A stretch of DNA of 64,000 bases from Nocardia sp. NBC_01503 (GCF_036327755.1 NZ_CP109596.1:6324001-6388000); one strand, 5' to 3'; shown: positions 26,354 to 36,011, counted from the first letter of the stretch. Translations and numbers: made by a program. The notes: generated from the letters alone by a model not told the origin.

Positions 26354-26917
26354 GTGACCGTCTCGCGCGCCTCGGTTTTCACGCCTATGAAGGCGGAACT
26401 ACCGCCCAACACAGACCTGAAGTCGATCTTGCTCGACCTGGCCGACAATCACGTCGCCGCCCCCAAGAATCGCAAGCAGGACGGTCTCGCCGCCATCGCC
26501 GCGGACGCGCGCGATCACGGCATCGATCTGAACATCGTTGTGGTGCAGGGCAACCTGGGCATCGAGGCGAGCCTGCGGGATCTCGCGACCGAGATCGGCG
26601 AGCAGGAACACGGCACCGTGGTGGTGTTCAGCGACGATTGGGTCGGCACCTACAGCGATACCTTCACGCGGGCGCGGCTGGAGTGGGCCGAGGACAAGTC
26701 CAAGTATCGCGGGTCCGATCACACCGTGGACGCGGCGCAGACCTTCGTGGATCGGCTGGAGCAGCCCGAGACGGTGTCCTGGACCGTCATCACCCTGGTC
26801 GCGGTCATCGCGCTGGCGGCGTTCATCGGCGGGTTGTACGCGGTGAAGGTCAAGCGTTCCGGTCCGGGGGAGCAGCCCCCGGTCGTGCCGGAACGTCCGC
26901 GCACGCCTGTCGCCTGA
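26354..26917 (+). CDS. Rv1476-like membrane protein
   Basis: The 187-aa product has a cytosolic or periplasmic alpha/beta domain (LKSILLDLADNHVAAPKNRK, then IVVVQGN and TVVVFSDDWVGTYSDTFTRA) resembling TPM-type domains. One membrane helix (SWTVITLVAVIALAAFIGGL, about 148-167) and a Pro-rich tail follow. Rv1476 of M. tuberculosis lies in the same place, between acn and ripA, and is of unknown function. The start is GTG; an ATG eleven codons later is possible. A strong hairpin follows about 70 bp downstream, so it is not co-transcribed with ripA unless read-through occurs. Confidence 0.8.
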   Translation: MTVSRASVFTPMKAELPPNTDLKSILLDLADNHVAAPKNRKQDGLAAIAADARDHGIDLNIVVVQGNLGIEASLRDLATEIGEQEHGTVVVFSDDWVGTYSDTFTRARLEWAEDKSKYRGSDHTVDAAQTFVDRLEQPETVSWTVITLVAVIALAAFIGGLYAVKVKRSGPGEQPPVVPERPRTPVA

Positions 26918-26986
26918 TCTCCTTTCCCGCTCGCCTGATCGCTCGTCCGACTCGAGCCGAGGCCCAGTCTCCTTCGCTACCGCATC

Positions 26987-27018
26987 GCTGACGGCCGGAA
27001 CGTTTTCCGGCCGTCAGC
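26987..27018. terminator. Perfect 14-bp hairpin after the Rv1476-like gene
   Basis: GCTGACGGCCGGAA (26987-27000) pairs perfectly with TTCCGGCCGTCAGC (27005-27018) around a CGTT loop. It is one of the strongest hairpins in the window and separates the Rv1476-like gene from ripA. Confidence 0.8.
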
Positions 27019-27253
27019 GCCTGTCTTGTGCGGTAATCGCGGCGCAAACCGGCTAATGACTGGCAACGTCTGAATTGCCTACAAGTCATTCCCGCGTGGC
27101 TGATTCAACCCGTGGCTGAAGTGTCGTACCGTTTCGCAACGACGCTGTTGGGGAAGAAGTGTCGAACGAGTCTCGAGTTTCCAGTGGTACTGGATGTTCG
27201 GCTGAGGCTCGTGGTGTGTTCCCCGGGGCCAGAGCGGGAACCAGGGAGGTGCG
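27019..27253 (+). other. Long upstream region of ripA
   Basis: These 235 bp between the terminator and ripA hold no gene. The region must contain the ripA promoter. Its length would allow a long leader RNA, but I could not fit it to the c-di-AMP (ydaO) riboswitch consensus that controls some actinobacterial cell-wall hydrolases. GGGAGGTG before the ATG is the ribosome-binding site. Confidence 0.4.
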
Positions 27254-28666
27254 ATGCGAATACCGGCGAAACGTCAGTTGCGCCCGGGTCGGCTCGCTAC
27301 GGAATTGCTGGCAGCGATGATCGTGGTGGCCGTGGGGATGACCACCGGTCATGCCACGCCACCACCGCCACCCAATCCCAGCGACAGTGAGATCGCCCAG
27401 GCGGGCGCGGATGTCGATGCCACCGTGGGCGAGGTGGGCGCGCTCATCAATCAGGTCGCCACCGCCGAACAGCAGTTGCAGCTCCTCGACGATGCCGTGG
27501 CCGCGCGTCGCGAAGCCGTCAACAAGGCGCTGGTCGACCTCCAGATCGCCCGCGATGCCGCCGACGCCGCGGCGCAGGCGGTGGGCAATTGCCAGCGTGA
27601 GCTCACCGATGCCGGGGTGCAGGTCGGTACCGCGCACAGGCAGTTCGACAAATATGTCGCCCAGGTCTACATGCGGCCCGGATCGACCTCGCTGATCAGC
27701 TATATGGCCGCGCCCAGCCCGGAGATCGCGCTCGCCCGCGCCCAGGTGCTGACCATCGCCTCCCGGACTCAGCAGCAGGTCGTCGGCGGACTGCGCCGCG
27801 CGCAGGTCGATCAGGCGAACAAGACCTCCGCCGCCAAACAGGCGCAGCAGGTCGCCGATGCCGCCGCCGCGGACGCCGAGACCAAGAAGACCGACGCCCA
27901 GCACGCCGTCGCCGCCGCGCAGGCCGAATTCGATCAGCAGACGGTGCAACGCAATACCCTGATGCAGCAGCGCGATTCGGCGCAGCAGCGGCTGGAAACG
28001 GCGCGCTCCCAGGTCGCCGGATTGCAGAGCCAGCGTGACACCTACCTGGCCTGGGATGACCAGCGCCGCAAGGACGAGGCCGCCGCCCGCGCCGCCGCGG
28101 TGGCCGCCGCCGCCCGCGTCAATGCCGACCGCGCCGCCAGTGACCTTGCCTCCCTCGCCGCTTCGGGCCACCGCCCACACACCCAGCTCGGCGACTCCCC
28201 GCCCCCGCCGCGTTACACCCTGACCCGCCCCAGCGGTTCGCGCTCGGCCCTGGTCGAAACCGTCGTCGACCGGGCCATGTCCCAGCTCGGCGTCGAATAC
28301 GCCTGGGGTGGCGGCGATGAGGACGGCGCCACCCTCGGCATCCGCGACGGCGGCACCGCCGACAGCTACGGCGACTACAACAAAACCGGCTTCGACTGCT
28401 CCGGCCTGATGATCTACGCCTTCGCCGGAGTCGGTGTCTCCCTACCCCATTACAGCGGCTACCAGTACACAATGGGCTCCCGCGTCCCCGTCGCCGACCG
28501 CGAACGCGGCGATATGCTCTTCTGGGGTCCGGGCGGTTCGCAGCACGTCGCCCTCTACGTGGGCAACGGCAAAATGGTCGAAGCTCCCCAATCCGGTGAG
28601 GTGGTAAGGGTTTCCGCGGTCCGCGAGGACGGCATCATGCCGTATGCGGTCCGCATCATCTCCTGA
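27254..28666 (+). CDS. ripA: NlpC/P60 peptidoglycan endopeptidase, RipA-like
   Basis: The 470-aa secreted protein has a signal peptide (hydrophobic core LLAAMIVVAVGM, about 18-30), a long Ala/Gln-rich coiled coil (about 45-300), a Pro-rich linker and an NlpC/P60 domain with catalytic Cys in FDCSGLMIYAF (about 381) and His in SQHVALYVG (about 429). RipA cleaves the D-Glu to mDAP bond and is needed for daughter-cell separation; the coiled coil blocks the active site until processed. The position after acn and the Rv1476-like gene matches M. tuberculosis, but ripB and moxR1 do not follow here; moxR1 lies 27 kb further on. Confidence 0.92.
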   Translation: MRIPAKRQLRPGRLATELLAAMIVVAVGMTTGHATPPPPPNPSDSEIAQAGADVDATVGEVGALINQVATAEQQLQLLDDAVAARREAVNKALVDLQIARDAADAAAQAVGNCQRELTDAGVQVGTAHRQFDKYVAQVYMRPGSTSLISYMAAPSPEIALARAQVLTIASRTQQQVVGGLRRAQVDQANKTSAAKQAQQVADAAAADAETKKTDAQHAVAAAQAEFDQQTVQRNTLMQQRDSAQQRLETARSQVAGLQSQRDTYLAWDDQRRKDEAAARAAAVAAAARVNADRAASDLASLAASGHRPHTQLGDSPPPPRYTLTRPSGSRSALVETVVDRAMSQLGVEYAWGGGDEDGATLGIRDGGTADSYGDYNKTGFDCSGLMIYAFAGVGVSLPHYSGYQYTMGSRVPVADRERGDMLFWGPGGSQHVALYVGNGKMVEAPQSGEVVRVSAVREDGIMPYAVRIIS

Positions 28667-28685
28667 CCGTGGTGTTCGCGGGATG

Positions 28686-29369
28686 TCAGCCCCGGGAATC
28701 GGGATCAGTGCCGTAGATCGAGCGGTACTCCGCGGCGAAGGCGCGGCGGCCGAGTAGGCGCCAGGCGAGTCTGGCGGCGAAGGGCATGTCGGCGAGGAAC
28801 TTTCGGCGTTCGGCGTGCGGGACCCCCTGCAGGATGAAGCCGAGGAAGATCAACTGTCGGTCCTTGGGCATGGCGTCGCGTCCCCGTTCGCCCAGGGCCG
28901 CCCATTCGCGGGCGGTCATGACACGTTCGGCGAGCGGGAGGACGGCGGTTTCCTCCTCGGCCATATGTTCGTTCAGAGCGGCGGCGAGCGCGGACAGCGT
29001 GATCGCGAGTTGCTCGCGCGCCCGGGGCTGGGCCGCTGCGGCGAACTCCGCTGCCTGCCGGTCCGCTCGGGCGGAGAGTTCGGCGATCCGCTCATGCTGT
29101 TCCTCCATGCGCAGTATCGGTGCGCCATCGGTTTTCGCTCGCTCGAGCAGCAGGGGCCACATCAGTTCGTCCTCGCCGGTGTGGTGGTGGTGGAGGCCGG
29201 TGGTGAGTTCGGTGAGGAAATCGACGATGCGGCGGGCGCGGGTGAGGTCCGAGTCGGCGACACCGCGGACGAGACCGGGCAGCGCGTCGAAATGGCGGCG
29301 GAAAGCGCGGTGGATGAGCACCATGTCGGTGGTGTCGGGGCGTTCGGTGGTCCGGGTTGTGGCGGTCAT
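28686..29369 (-). CDS. Hemerythrin HHE-domain protein
   Basis: The 227-aa product has the HHE cation-binding pattern: LIHRAFRRHFDALPGL, then TTGLHHHHTGEDELMWPLL, MEEQHERIAELS and NEHMAEEETAVLPLAE. The His and Glu residues form a di-iron site. Such proteins sense or scavenge oxygen or nitric oxide, or protect iron-sulfur clusters. The C-terminal 70 residues are a common actinobacterial extension. The gene is divergent from a large SARP-type regulator with 55 bp between the starts, so that regulator may control it. Confidence 0.85.
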   Translation of the reverse strand: MTATTRTTERPDTTDMVLIHRAFRRHFDALPGLVRGVADSDLTRARRIVDFLTELTTGLHHHHTGEDELMWPLLLERAKTDGAPILRMEEQHERIAELSARADRQAAEFAAAAQPRAREQLAITLSALAAALNEHMAEEETAVLPLAERVMTAREWAALGERGRDAMPKDRQLIFLGFILQGVPHAERRKFLADMPFAARLAWRLLGRRAFAAEYRSIYGTDPDSRG

Positions 29370-29390
29370 GGTGCCCACTGTGCGTCGATC

Positions 29391-29416
29391 CACTTGTAGG
29401 ACACTTGCAATAGAAT
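29391..29416 (+). promoter_or_regulatory. 11-bp-spaced CACTTG direct repeats before a -10 element
   Basis: CACTTG occurs at 29391-29396 and again at 29402-29407, exactly 11 bp apart, followed three bases later by TAGAAT (29411-29416), a good -10. SARP-type regulators bind direct repeats with an 11-bp period that overlap the -35 region. The gene downstream encodes a protein with a SARP-type N-terminus, so this is a plausible autoregulatory site. Confidence 0.5.
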
Positions 29417-29424
29417 CGGCCGCC

Positions 29425-32400
29425 ATGGTGCGGATTCAGGTGCTCGGTTCGCTGACCGCACAGACCGGGCGGGGCAGCGTGGATCTCGGCGGTCGCCGCC
29501 AGCGCGGCGTGCTCACCATTCTGCTCGTCGCGCGCGGTGCGGTGGTGCCGGTCGACCGGCTGATCGACGATCTCTGGCGTGGTGAGCCGCCCACGCGCGC
29601 ACTCGGCACGTTGCAGGCGTACATCTCGCATCTGCGCAAGGTCCTCGAGCCGGACCGGCTGCCCCGCTCACCCGCCACCGTGCTGGTGAGTCAGGCGCCG
29701 GGATACGCGTTGCGGCTCGCTCCCGAGGCGGTGGACGCCTGGCAGTTCGAAGCCGAACTGCGCAGCGCGCCAACGGATCCCGTGGAACGAAGGCGCAGCT
29801 TAGAGCAGGCGCTCGGTCGATGGCACGGCTCGGCGTTCGCCGAATTCAGTGACGAATCGTGGGCACGATCCGAGGCGAGCCGACTCGAGGAGCTGCGCCT
29901 GGCCGCGCGTGAGCGCCTGGCCGCGACGCTGGTGGAACTCGGCGACCCGACCGCTGCCGCCGTGGAAGCCGATGCTCTGACCAGTGCGTATCCGCTGCGT
30001 GAGGAGGCGTGGCGGGTTTCGGCGCTGGCGCGGTTCCATGCGGGACGGCAGGCGGACGCGCTCGCCGCGCTGCGTGCCGCTCGCGATGTACTCGCGGATC
30101 AACTGGGTATAGACCCCGGCCCCGCCCTGGTCCAGCTCGAGGCCGATGTGCTGGCGCAACGCATCCCGGTCGGGCTGCCCGCACCGGTTCCATTGCCGTC
30201 ACCGACCGTCGAGCCTTCCGGGCCGAATTCCGAATTCGTCGGCCGCACAAGGGAACTGGATGAACTACGGCGCGCGGCAGGAGCGGGTGGAGCGCCTCGT
30301 GTCGCTGCCGTGCTCGGGGAGGCCGGCAGCGGCAAATCCGTCCTGCTGCAAAGGTTTCGGGCCGAGCTGGTGACCGGCGGCTGGCGCGTGATCACCGGCC
30401 GCTGTCCCGAGGAGGACGGTGCGCCACCGGCGTGGGCGTGGGTGGAGGCTTTGCGCGAACTCGCCGCCACGGTCGACCCCGGCCACCACGCCGCGCCGCT
30501 CGAGCCGTTACTCGCCGACCGGCATCCCGGATTCGACGCCGATGCCTCGGTCGGGCGATTCCTGCTGCATCGCGCCGTCGGTGCGTACCTGGACGAGACG
30601 GCGCGGCGGCAACCGCTCGCGGTATTCCTGGACGATCTGCACCGTGCGGACCTGGAGACTCTCACCCTGCTCGGCAGCGTGGCGAAATCGGCCTCGATTC
30701 TGATCGTGATCGCCTATCGCCCCGACGAGATCGGGATGCCGCTGGAGGACGCGCTCGCTTCGCTCGCCACCGCGACCGCGACGCGAATACGTCTGCGCGG
30801 CCTGGAGTTCGATGAGGCGGCGGTGCTCATCCGCGCGGTCGCCGGACCCGATCCCGATCGGGCGACGCTGGAGGCGCTGACCGAACGCACCGGCGGAAAT
30901 CCCTTCTACCTCACCGAAAGCGCTCGTCTACTGGCCAGCGAGGGCGCGCTGGTGGCGACCTCGGAGGTACCGCAGGGTGTGCGAGATGTGCTGCGGCGGC
31001 GCTTCGCACGACTACCCGAGGTCGGCGTATCGGTCCTGCGCCTGGCCGCGGTGATCGGGCGCGAATTCGATATCGAGGTGCTGATCGGCGCGGCCGAGAT
31101 CGGCGAAGGTGAGGTCCTCGATGCCGTGGAGGCCGGGGTGCTGGCCGGACTGCTCGAGGAACCGGATTCCGAGCATGCGCGGTTCACACACGCGCTCATC
31201 CGGGACACCCTGCTCGGTGATCTGTCCCGTATCCGACGCCGCCGCTGGCATCTGCGCATCGCCGAGTCGATCGAGCGGATCCGGCCCGAGGATCTCTCGG
31301 CGCTGGCGCACCATTTCGGGGAGTCGCTCACCGCATCGACGGCACGGCGGGCCGCGGACGCCGCCCGCGCGGCAGCCGAACAGGCCGAACGCCGATTCGC
31401 CCACGATGCCGCGGCCGAAGGCTACGGTCGCGTCGCCGCCGCGCTCGCACGGATCAGCGGCGTGGATACCGCGGCCGAGCGAGTCACCGCGCTTTCGCGG
31501 ATGAGCAGCAGCTATCTGGCCGCCGGTGCCGGTCAGCAGGCTCGCGAGGCGCGCGACCGGGCGGTATCCGCGGCCGATACACCCGAGTCGCTCGTCGAGG
31601 CGCTCACCTCGTGGGACACACCGACGCCCTGGCTGAACCGCGTCTACGGGTCCGTCGATCAGCAGGTGGTCGCCTCGATCGAGACCGCGCTGCACACCGG
31701 CGGGCTCACACCGCGGGCGCGTTGCGGACTCCTGGTCGCACTGGTCCGTGAGATCGGCGGCGAGCTACCGGAACGAGCACGCGAGGCGGCCGAGGCGGCC
31801 GAATCCCTGGCGCGTGGTCTGAATGATCCCGGATTGCTCGGACTGGCTTTGCAGGCGCGAATCTCGGTGTACGACACAGTGATTCCACTCGCCGAGCGTG
31901 ATCGGATCGCGACCGAGTTGATCACCCTCGGCGAGGACAACGCGCTTCCCGCCCTCGCGCTGATCGGGCATAACCTCGCGCTCCAGGTCGCGACGGCCCA
32001 TGGCGATGTGGACCGCGCGAATTCCGAACTCGCCGCGGCGACACTGCTGGCCGACCGCTACCAGTGGGCGCAGGCTCGCGCCGCGAACCTCATGGGCCAT
32101 GCGATGGTGGCGCACCTGACGGGCGATCTCGAAGTCGCGGAACAGAGTTACCTGCGGGCCCATGAATTCTTCGAGCGCCACAAGGTCTTCGATGCGGACG
32201 GCAACCTGCTGATCGCCCTGGTCGCCATCCGGCTCACGCAGGGCCGGGTCGGCGAATTCGCACCGCTGCTCGCCGAGACGTTCGCGCAACTCGAGGCTTC
32301 GGGCAATGATCTGGTCGTCGATCCGTTCGCGCTGGCACTGCTTGCGACCGGTGATCGGCGCGGTGCGCTGAGCGTGGCGCAGGCTCGGCGGCCGCTGCGC

Positions 32401-32709
32401 GACGACTTCTTCCGCTCGCTGTTCCTGACCGTGCGCGGTATGGCCGTCGTGGGTCTCGAGCAACGAGCCGAGGCGGCGCGGGTGTACCGGCAGCTGCGCG
32501 TCTATTCGGGTCAGATCGCGGGCGCGGACACCGGCGCGCACGTCGCGGGACCGGTCGACACCGTGCTCGGTGACCTCGCGGTATTGCTCGGCGAACCCGA
32601 CCTGGCGGCCGAGCACTACGCGGCCGCCGAACGCCTCGCTCGCCGCTGTGGATGCCGCGAATGGGTCAGTGCCGTACAGCACCGCATCGGTTCACAAGTC
32701 GATTACTAG
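29425..32709 (+). CDS. Large SARP/BTAD-AAA regulator
   Basis: The 1094-aa product has, in order, an OmpR-type winged helix (MVRIQVLGSLTAQTG, about 1-90), a bacterial transcriptional activator domain (about 95-245, ending IDPGPALVQLEAD), an AAA ATPase (Walker A GEAGSGKSVLL about 300-310, Walker B AVFLDDLHRADLETL about 397) and a long helical TPR-like C-terminus. This is the AfsR-like layout that couples ATP use to promoter activation. The true start is the ATG at 29425; the same frame stays open 213 codons upstream, antisense to the hemerythrin gene, but that part is not family sequence. Targets are unknown. Confidence 0.88.
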   Translation: MVRIQVLGSLTAQTGRGSVDLGGRRQRGVLTILLVARGAVVPVDRLIDDLWRGEPPTRALGTLQAYISHLRKVLEPDRLPRSPATVLVSQAPGYALRLAPEAVDAWQFEAELRSAPTDPVERRRSLEQALGRWHGSAFAEFSDESWARSEASRLEELRLAARERLAATLVELGDPTAAAVEADALTSAYPLREEAWRVSALARFHAGRQADALAALRAARDVLADQLGIDPGPALVQLEADVLAQRIPVGLPAPVPLPSPTVEPSGPNSEFVGRTRELDELRRAAGAGGAPRVAAVLGEAGSGKSVLLQRFRAELVTGGWRVITGRCPEEDGAPPAWAWVEALRELAATVDPGHHAAPLEPLLADRHPGFDADASVGRFLLHRAVGAYLDETARRQPLAVFLDDLHRADLETLTLLGSVAKSASILIVIAYRPDEIGMPLEDALASLATATATRIRLRGLEFDEAAVLIRAVAGPDPDRATLEALTERTGGNPFYLTESARLLASEGALVATSEVPQGVRDVLRRRFARLPEVGVSVLRLAAVIGREFDIEVLIGAAEIGEGEVLDAVEAGVLAGLLEEPDSEHARFTHALIRDTLLGDLSRIRRRRWHLRIAESIERIRPEDLSALAHHFGESLTASTARRAADAARAAAEQAERRFAHDAAAEGYGRVAAALARISGVDTAAERVTALSRMSSSYLAAGAGQQAREARDRAVSAADTPESLVEALTSWDTPTPWLNRVYGSVDQQVVASIETALHTGGLTPRARCGLLVALVREIGGELPERAREAAEAAESLARGLNDPGLLGLALQARISVYDTVIPLAERDRIATELITLGEDNALPALALIGHNLALQVATAHGDVDRANSELAAATLLADRYQWAQARAANLMGHAMVAHLTGDLEVAEQSYLRAHEFFERHKVFDADGNLLIALVAIRLTQGRVGEFAPLLAETFAQLEASGNDLVVDPFALALLATGDRRGALSVAQARRPLRDDFFRSLFLTVRGMAVVGLEQRAEAARVYRQLRVYSGQIAGADTGAHVAGPVDTVLGDLAVLLGEPDLAAEHYAAAERLARRCGCREWVSAVQHRIGSQVDY

Positions 32710-32765
32710 TGGCCTCCGGAAGCTGGGTGGCGGATCACCTATCAGCCAGCAGCAGGAGCGTCGCT

Positions 32766-33197
32766 ATGCCGACCGACCGTAGACTCAAGACCGCCAACAC
32801 CATTCACCGTGCCGTGCTCAAATTCAGCGGCGGGATGCTCGGCACCACCTTCAAAGGGATGCCGACGATCAGGCTGACCACGATCGGCCGCAAATCCGGT
32901 CGGTCGCATACCGTCATTCTCACCGCACCGATCATCGAGGACGACACGATCGTGGTCGTCGCCTCCCGCGGCGGTGATCCCATCGATCCGGCGTGGCTGC
33001 ACAATATCCGCGCGAACTCCGCGGTCCGGGTCGCCCTCGGGCACGGTCCGGATCGGCCCATGACCGCTCGCGTGCTGCCAGCGGGGGAGCGGGACGCGCT
33101 CTGGCCCGATGTCATCGCGGCTCACCCCGGCTACGCCGACTATCAGGCGATGACGACCAGAACAATTCCCCTGGTCACCCTGACACCACTCGGGTAG
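32766..33197 (+). CDS. Deazaflavin (F420)-dependent nitroreductase family protein
   Basis: The 143-aa product is a Ddn-type split beta-barrel protein: TTIGRKSGRSHTVILTAPI, VVVASRGGDPIDPAWLHNIR and NSAVRVALGHGPDR are the family blocks that bind F420. Mycobacterial members reduce quinones or nitro drugs. The ATG has AGGAG upstream. It follows the SARP-type regulator by 56 bp on the same strand. Confidence 0.85.
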   Translation: MPTDRRLKTANTIHRAVLKFSGGMLGTTFKGMPTIRLTTIGRKSGRSHTVILTAPIIEDDTIVVVASRGGDPIDPAWLHNIRANSAVRVALGHGPDRPMTARVLPAGERDALWPDVIAAHPGYADYQAMTTRTIPLVTLTPLG

Positions 33198-33225
33198 CCG
33201 TCGCCCGGCCGCGGCGAATGGGAAC

Positions 33226-34074
33226 CTACCCCGTGCTTCCGCCGCGCAGCAGACCCTGGGCGTCCACCGATGCCACCAATTCACCTGTGCGCGTGAATAT
33301 CTGGATTCGTTCGTACATCCGTCCGCTGCCCGCGAAGGGGCTTTCGCAGCGTAGTAGCAGCCAATCGTGCAGGGTGAACGGTCGATGGAATGTGATGGTC
33401 TGCGCGAGCATGGCCGCGGTCGCGAAACCGCCCCGGCGGGTCAGCTCGGCCTGCGGATACGGGCGCAGGGCGACCGGGCCGAGGAATCCCTCGCTGCCGT
33501 GGGCCAGCAGTGCCCGGGCGATTCCGGGCTGATCGGGGGCCTTGTCGCAGCGCATCCACACATCCAGTGACGGTGGCCCCGCGAGGTCGAGCGCCACCGC
33601 ATAGGCCCCGCCGAGTGTGCGAACTTCCCACGGCAGCAGCGCGCACGGCAGTTCCGCGCACTCCTCCGGCCCGGGCACGTCGGCCGGAAGGGTGGCGCCG
33701 TGCGCGAGGAAGTCGGGTTCGTCGACGCTGAGCATGGCCAGCACCCGGGCGTGCTCGCGCCCGTCCTGGCTGAACGACACCTGCACCGTCGCCAATGCCC
33801 GCCCCGACTGCACGATTTCGACCTCCACGTCGACCTCGCGATCGGCGTACCCGCCGCGCGGGAAGACACCGTGCAGCGATTGCACCGCCATATGCGGCAC
33901 CGTCCGTTCGGCGGCGACCACCGCCTGCGCCAACGTCTGACTGCCCAGCGTCGTCGGCAGCGTCGAGGCCACATTCCGAGCCCGGAATCGTCCCGGACCG
34001 ACCTCATCGAGTTCGAGCACTTCGAGCAGTTCGGCCAGGTCGACGACCGGCCAAAGATCAGTTCCACCGGCCAT
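33226..34074 (-). CDS. TesB-like acyl-CoA thioesterase
   Basis: The 282-aa protein has the double hotdog layout of thioesterase II: NVASTLPTTLGSQTLAQAV near the start, VQSLHGVFPRGGYADREVDV as the first-half signature and TITFHRPFTLHDWLLLRCES in the second half with the conserved HDWLL. It hydrolyses acyl-CoA. The ATG at 34074 gives family length; the remaining upstream frame is antisense noise. It is convergent with the F420-type gene. Confidence 0.85.
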   Translation of the reverse strand: MAGGTDLWPVVDLAELLEVLELDEVGPGRFRARNVASTLPTTLGSQTLAQAVVAAERTVPHMAVQSLHGVFPRGGYADREVDVEVEIVQSGRALATVQVSFSQDGREHARVLAMLSVDEPDFLAHGATLPADVPGPEECAELPCALLPWEVRTLGGAYAVALDLAGPPSLDVWMRCDKAPDQPGIARALLAHGSEGFLGPVALRPYPQAELTRRGGFATAAMLAQTITFHRPFTLHDWLLLRCESPFAGSGRMYERIQIFTRTGELVASVDAQGLLRGGSTG

Positions 34075-34196
34075 TGCCACATGCTCGCACACGCCTGGGA
34101 CGCCGGAGATCCCGAGGAGCGGTGAGCGGGACGCACCCGCAGGCGTACTGATCTCTCGACCCCGCGTGCCACATAAGACGGCACGCGGGGTGGCGC

Positions 34197-36011
34197 TCAC
34201 TTCGCGAGCTGGCGGAGCCAGATATCGAAGTTGAGGGTGAAGTCGAGGCCGGAGCGGGTGGCTCGGTCGGTGAGGGGGCGTCGCAGACGATCGCGTAACC
34301 GGTTGCGGTCCAGGTAGTCCCAGACGGGTGCAGCGGGGGCCGCCAGGAGGTCCGCGGCCTGCTCGCGCAGGGCGCGACCGTAGGCCGGGTCGTGGGTGAT
34401 GGGGTAGGGGGCCTTCACCCGTGCGGTGACGCTGGAGGGGAGGAGATCGGCCACGGCGGCGCGCAGGAGTGATTTCTCGCGACCGTCGAAAGTCTGTAGC
34501 CGCCAAGGGATATTGAAGGCGTATTCGATGAGCTTGTGATCGCAGAACGGGACGCGCACCTCCAGGCCCACGGCCATCGACAGCCGGTCCTTGCGATCCA
34601 GGAGATCGGGCAGCCAGTGCGTGTAGTGCAGCCAGAATATCTCGCGCATACGGCGCTGGATCTCGGATTCACCTGGCAGCGTAGGGATTTCGGTCAGCGA
34701 TTGACGGTAGTGATCGGCGCGGTGCGCGGTCGGGTCGAGTGCGGCGGCGATATCGTCGCGGAGCAGCGCTCGACAGGCTCCACTGCGGCCCGCGAAGTAG
34801 CGCCACGGGTAGTCGGCGCGCGAAATCGCCTGCGGGTCATGGAACCAGGAGTAGCCGCCGAAGACCTCGTCGGCGCTCTCCCCGGACAGCACCACGGTGG
34901 CGTGTTCGCGTACCGCCCGGAACAACAGATACAGCGAGGAGTCCATATCGCCGGCGGCGGGTAGATCGCGGGCGGCGACCACCGCGTGACGTACTGCCGG
35001 ATCGGTGAGGGCGGTGGAGTCGAGCACGATATCGCGATGGTCGAGTCCACAGTGGGCGGCCATATCGCGGACGTACGGTGCGTCGGGTGTGGTCCGCAGT
35101 GCGTCGGGCGCGAAATCGCCGGTGTTTCCGGCGAAGTCGACGGCGAACGTGGACAGTTTCGTGTCGGTTGATCTCAGGGCGTTCTGGGCCAGGGCGGTCA
35201 GCGCACTGGAATCGAGCCCGCCCGAGAGCAGCGAGCCGAGGCGGACGTCGGCGTGCAACTGAGTCGTGGTGATATCGGTGAGCAGGCCGCGGACGGTATC
35301 GACCGTAGTGGCCCGATCGTCCTGGTGCGGAGCGGGTTCCAATCTCCAATACCGATGTTCGCGAACGCCGCGCGGATCGACGATGAGCACCGTGCCGGGA
35401 CGGACCTCGCTGACCCCGCGCAGCAGTGTGCGGCCGGGAGTGCGAACACAGGCGAGGAGGTCGCGCAGCCCGTCCGGATCGATTTCCGTGGGTCCGACAC
35501 CGCGCAGTGCCTTGGGTTCGGAGCCGAAATACACTCGGGGACCGTCGATCCGGTAGCACAGCGGTTTGATGCCGAGTCGGTCGCGGACCAGGAGTAGGCG
35601 CCGCGTGGCGACATCCCAGTAGGCGAAGGCGAACATGCCGTGCAGTCGGTGCACCGCGTCCAGTCCCCACTCCAGACAGGCGTGCAGCACCACTTCGGTA
35701 TCGGTGCGGGTGGCGAATTTATGCCCCAGCAGTTCGAGCGCGCTCCGGAGCTCGGCGTGGTTGAACACCTCGCCGGTGTAGGCGAGTGCGGCAATGGTGC
35801 GATTGGAGTCGTCCGCGACCAGCATGGGCTGGTGTCCGTGGTCGGGATCGAGCACCGCGAGGCGGCGGTGTGCCAGCGCGGCATGCGAATTCGCCCAGAC
35901 GCCGTGCCCATCGGGTCCGCGACCGGCGAGTGTCGCGGCCATGGCGGCCGCGACGTGTTCGCCGTCGCGGAGCCTGCCGCACGGATCAACCCAGCCTGCG
36001 ATACCGCACAT
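34197..36011 (-). CDS. asnB: Asparagine synthetase B-type amidotransferase
   Basis: The 604-aa protein starts MCGIAGWVDP, with the catalytic Cys2 of class II glutamine amidotransferases, and has RGPDGHGVW and the Asn-synthase domain with the PPi loop LLSGGLDSSALTAL near residue 260 and SGESADEVFGGY near 390. It transfers the glutamine amide nitrogen to aspartate or, in some secondary-metabolism homologues, to another carboxylate. AGGAAGG precedes the start. The gene is divergent from a lone ketosynthase with a palindrome between them, which raises the chance of a role beyond asparagine supply. Confidence 0.9.
   Translation of the reverse strand: MCGIAGWVDPCGRLRDGEHVAAAMAATLAGRGPDGHGVWANSHAALAHRRLAVLDPDHGHQPMLVADDSNRTIAALAYTGEVFNHAELRSALELLGHKFATRTDTEVVLHACLEWGLDAVHRLHGMFAFAYWDVATRRLLLVRDRLGIKPLCYRIDGPRVYFGSEPKALRGVGPTEIDPDGLRDLLACVRTPGRTLLRGVSEVRPGTVLIVDPRGVREHRYWRLEPAPHQDDRATTVDTVRGLLTDITTTQLHADVRLGSLLSGGLDSSALTALAQNALRSTDTKLSTFAVDFAGNTGDFAPDALRTTPDAPYVRDMAAHCGLDHRDIVLDSTALTDPAVRHAVVAARDLPAAGDMDSSLYLLFRAVREHATVVLSGESADEVFGGYSWFHDPQAISRADYPWRYFAGRSGACRALLRDDIAAALDPTAHRADHYRQSLTEIPTLPGESEIQRRMREIFWLHYTHWLPDLLDRKDRLSMAVGLEVRVPFCDHKLIEYAFNIPWRLQTFDGREKSLLRAAVADLLPSSVTARVKAPYPITHDPAYGRALREQAADLLAAPAAPVWDYLDRNRLRDRLRRPLTDRATRSGLDFTLNFDIWLRQLAK

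Noticed and set aside
27019..27253. A c-di-AMP (ydaO-type) riboswitch before ripA
   Set aside because: The long leader and gene identity made it likely, but I could not place the conserved core motifs of the riboswitch in order.
28786..29424. Extension of the SARP/AAA regulator frame by 213 codons upstream
   Set aside because: This part is antisense to the hemerythrin gene and has no family similarity. The OmpR-type domain starts at the ATG at 29425.
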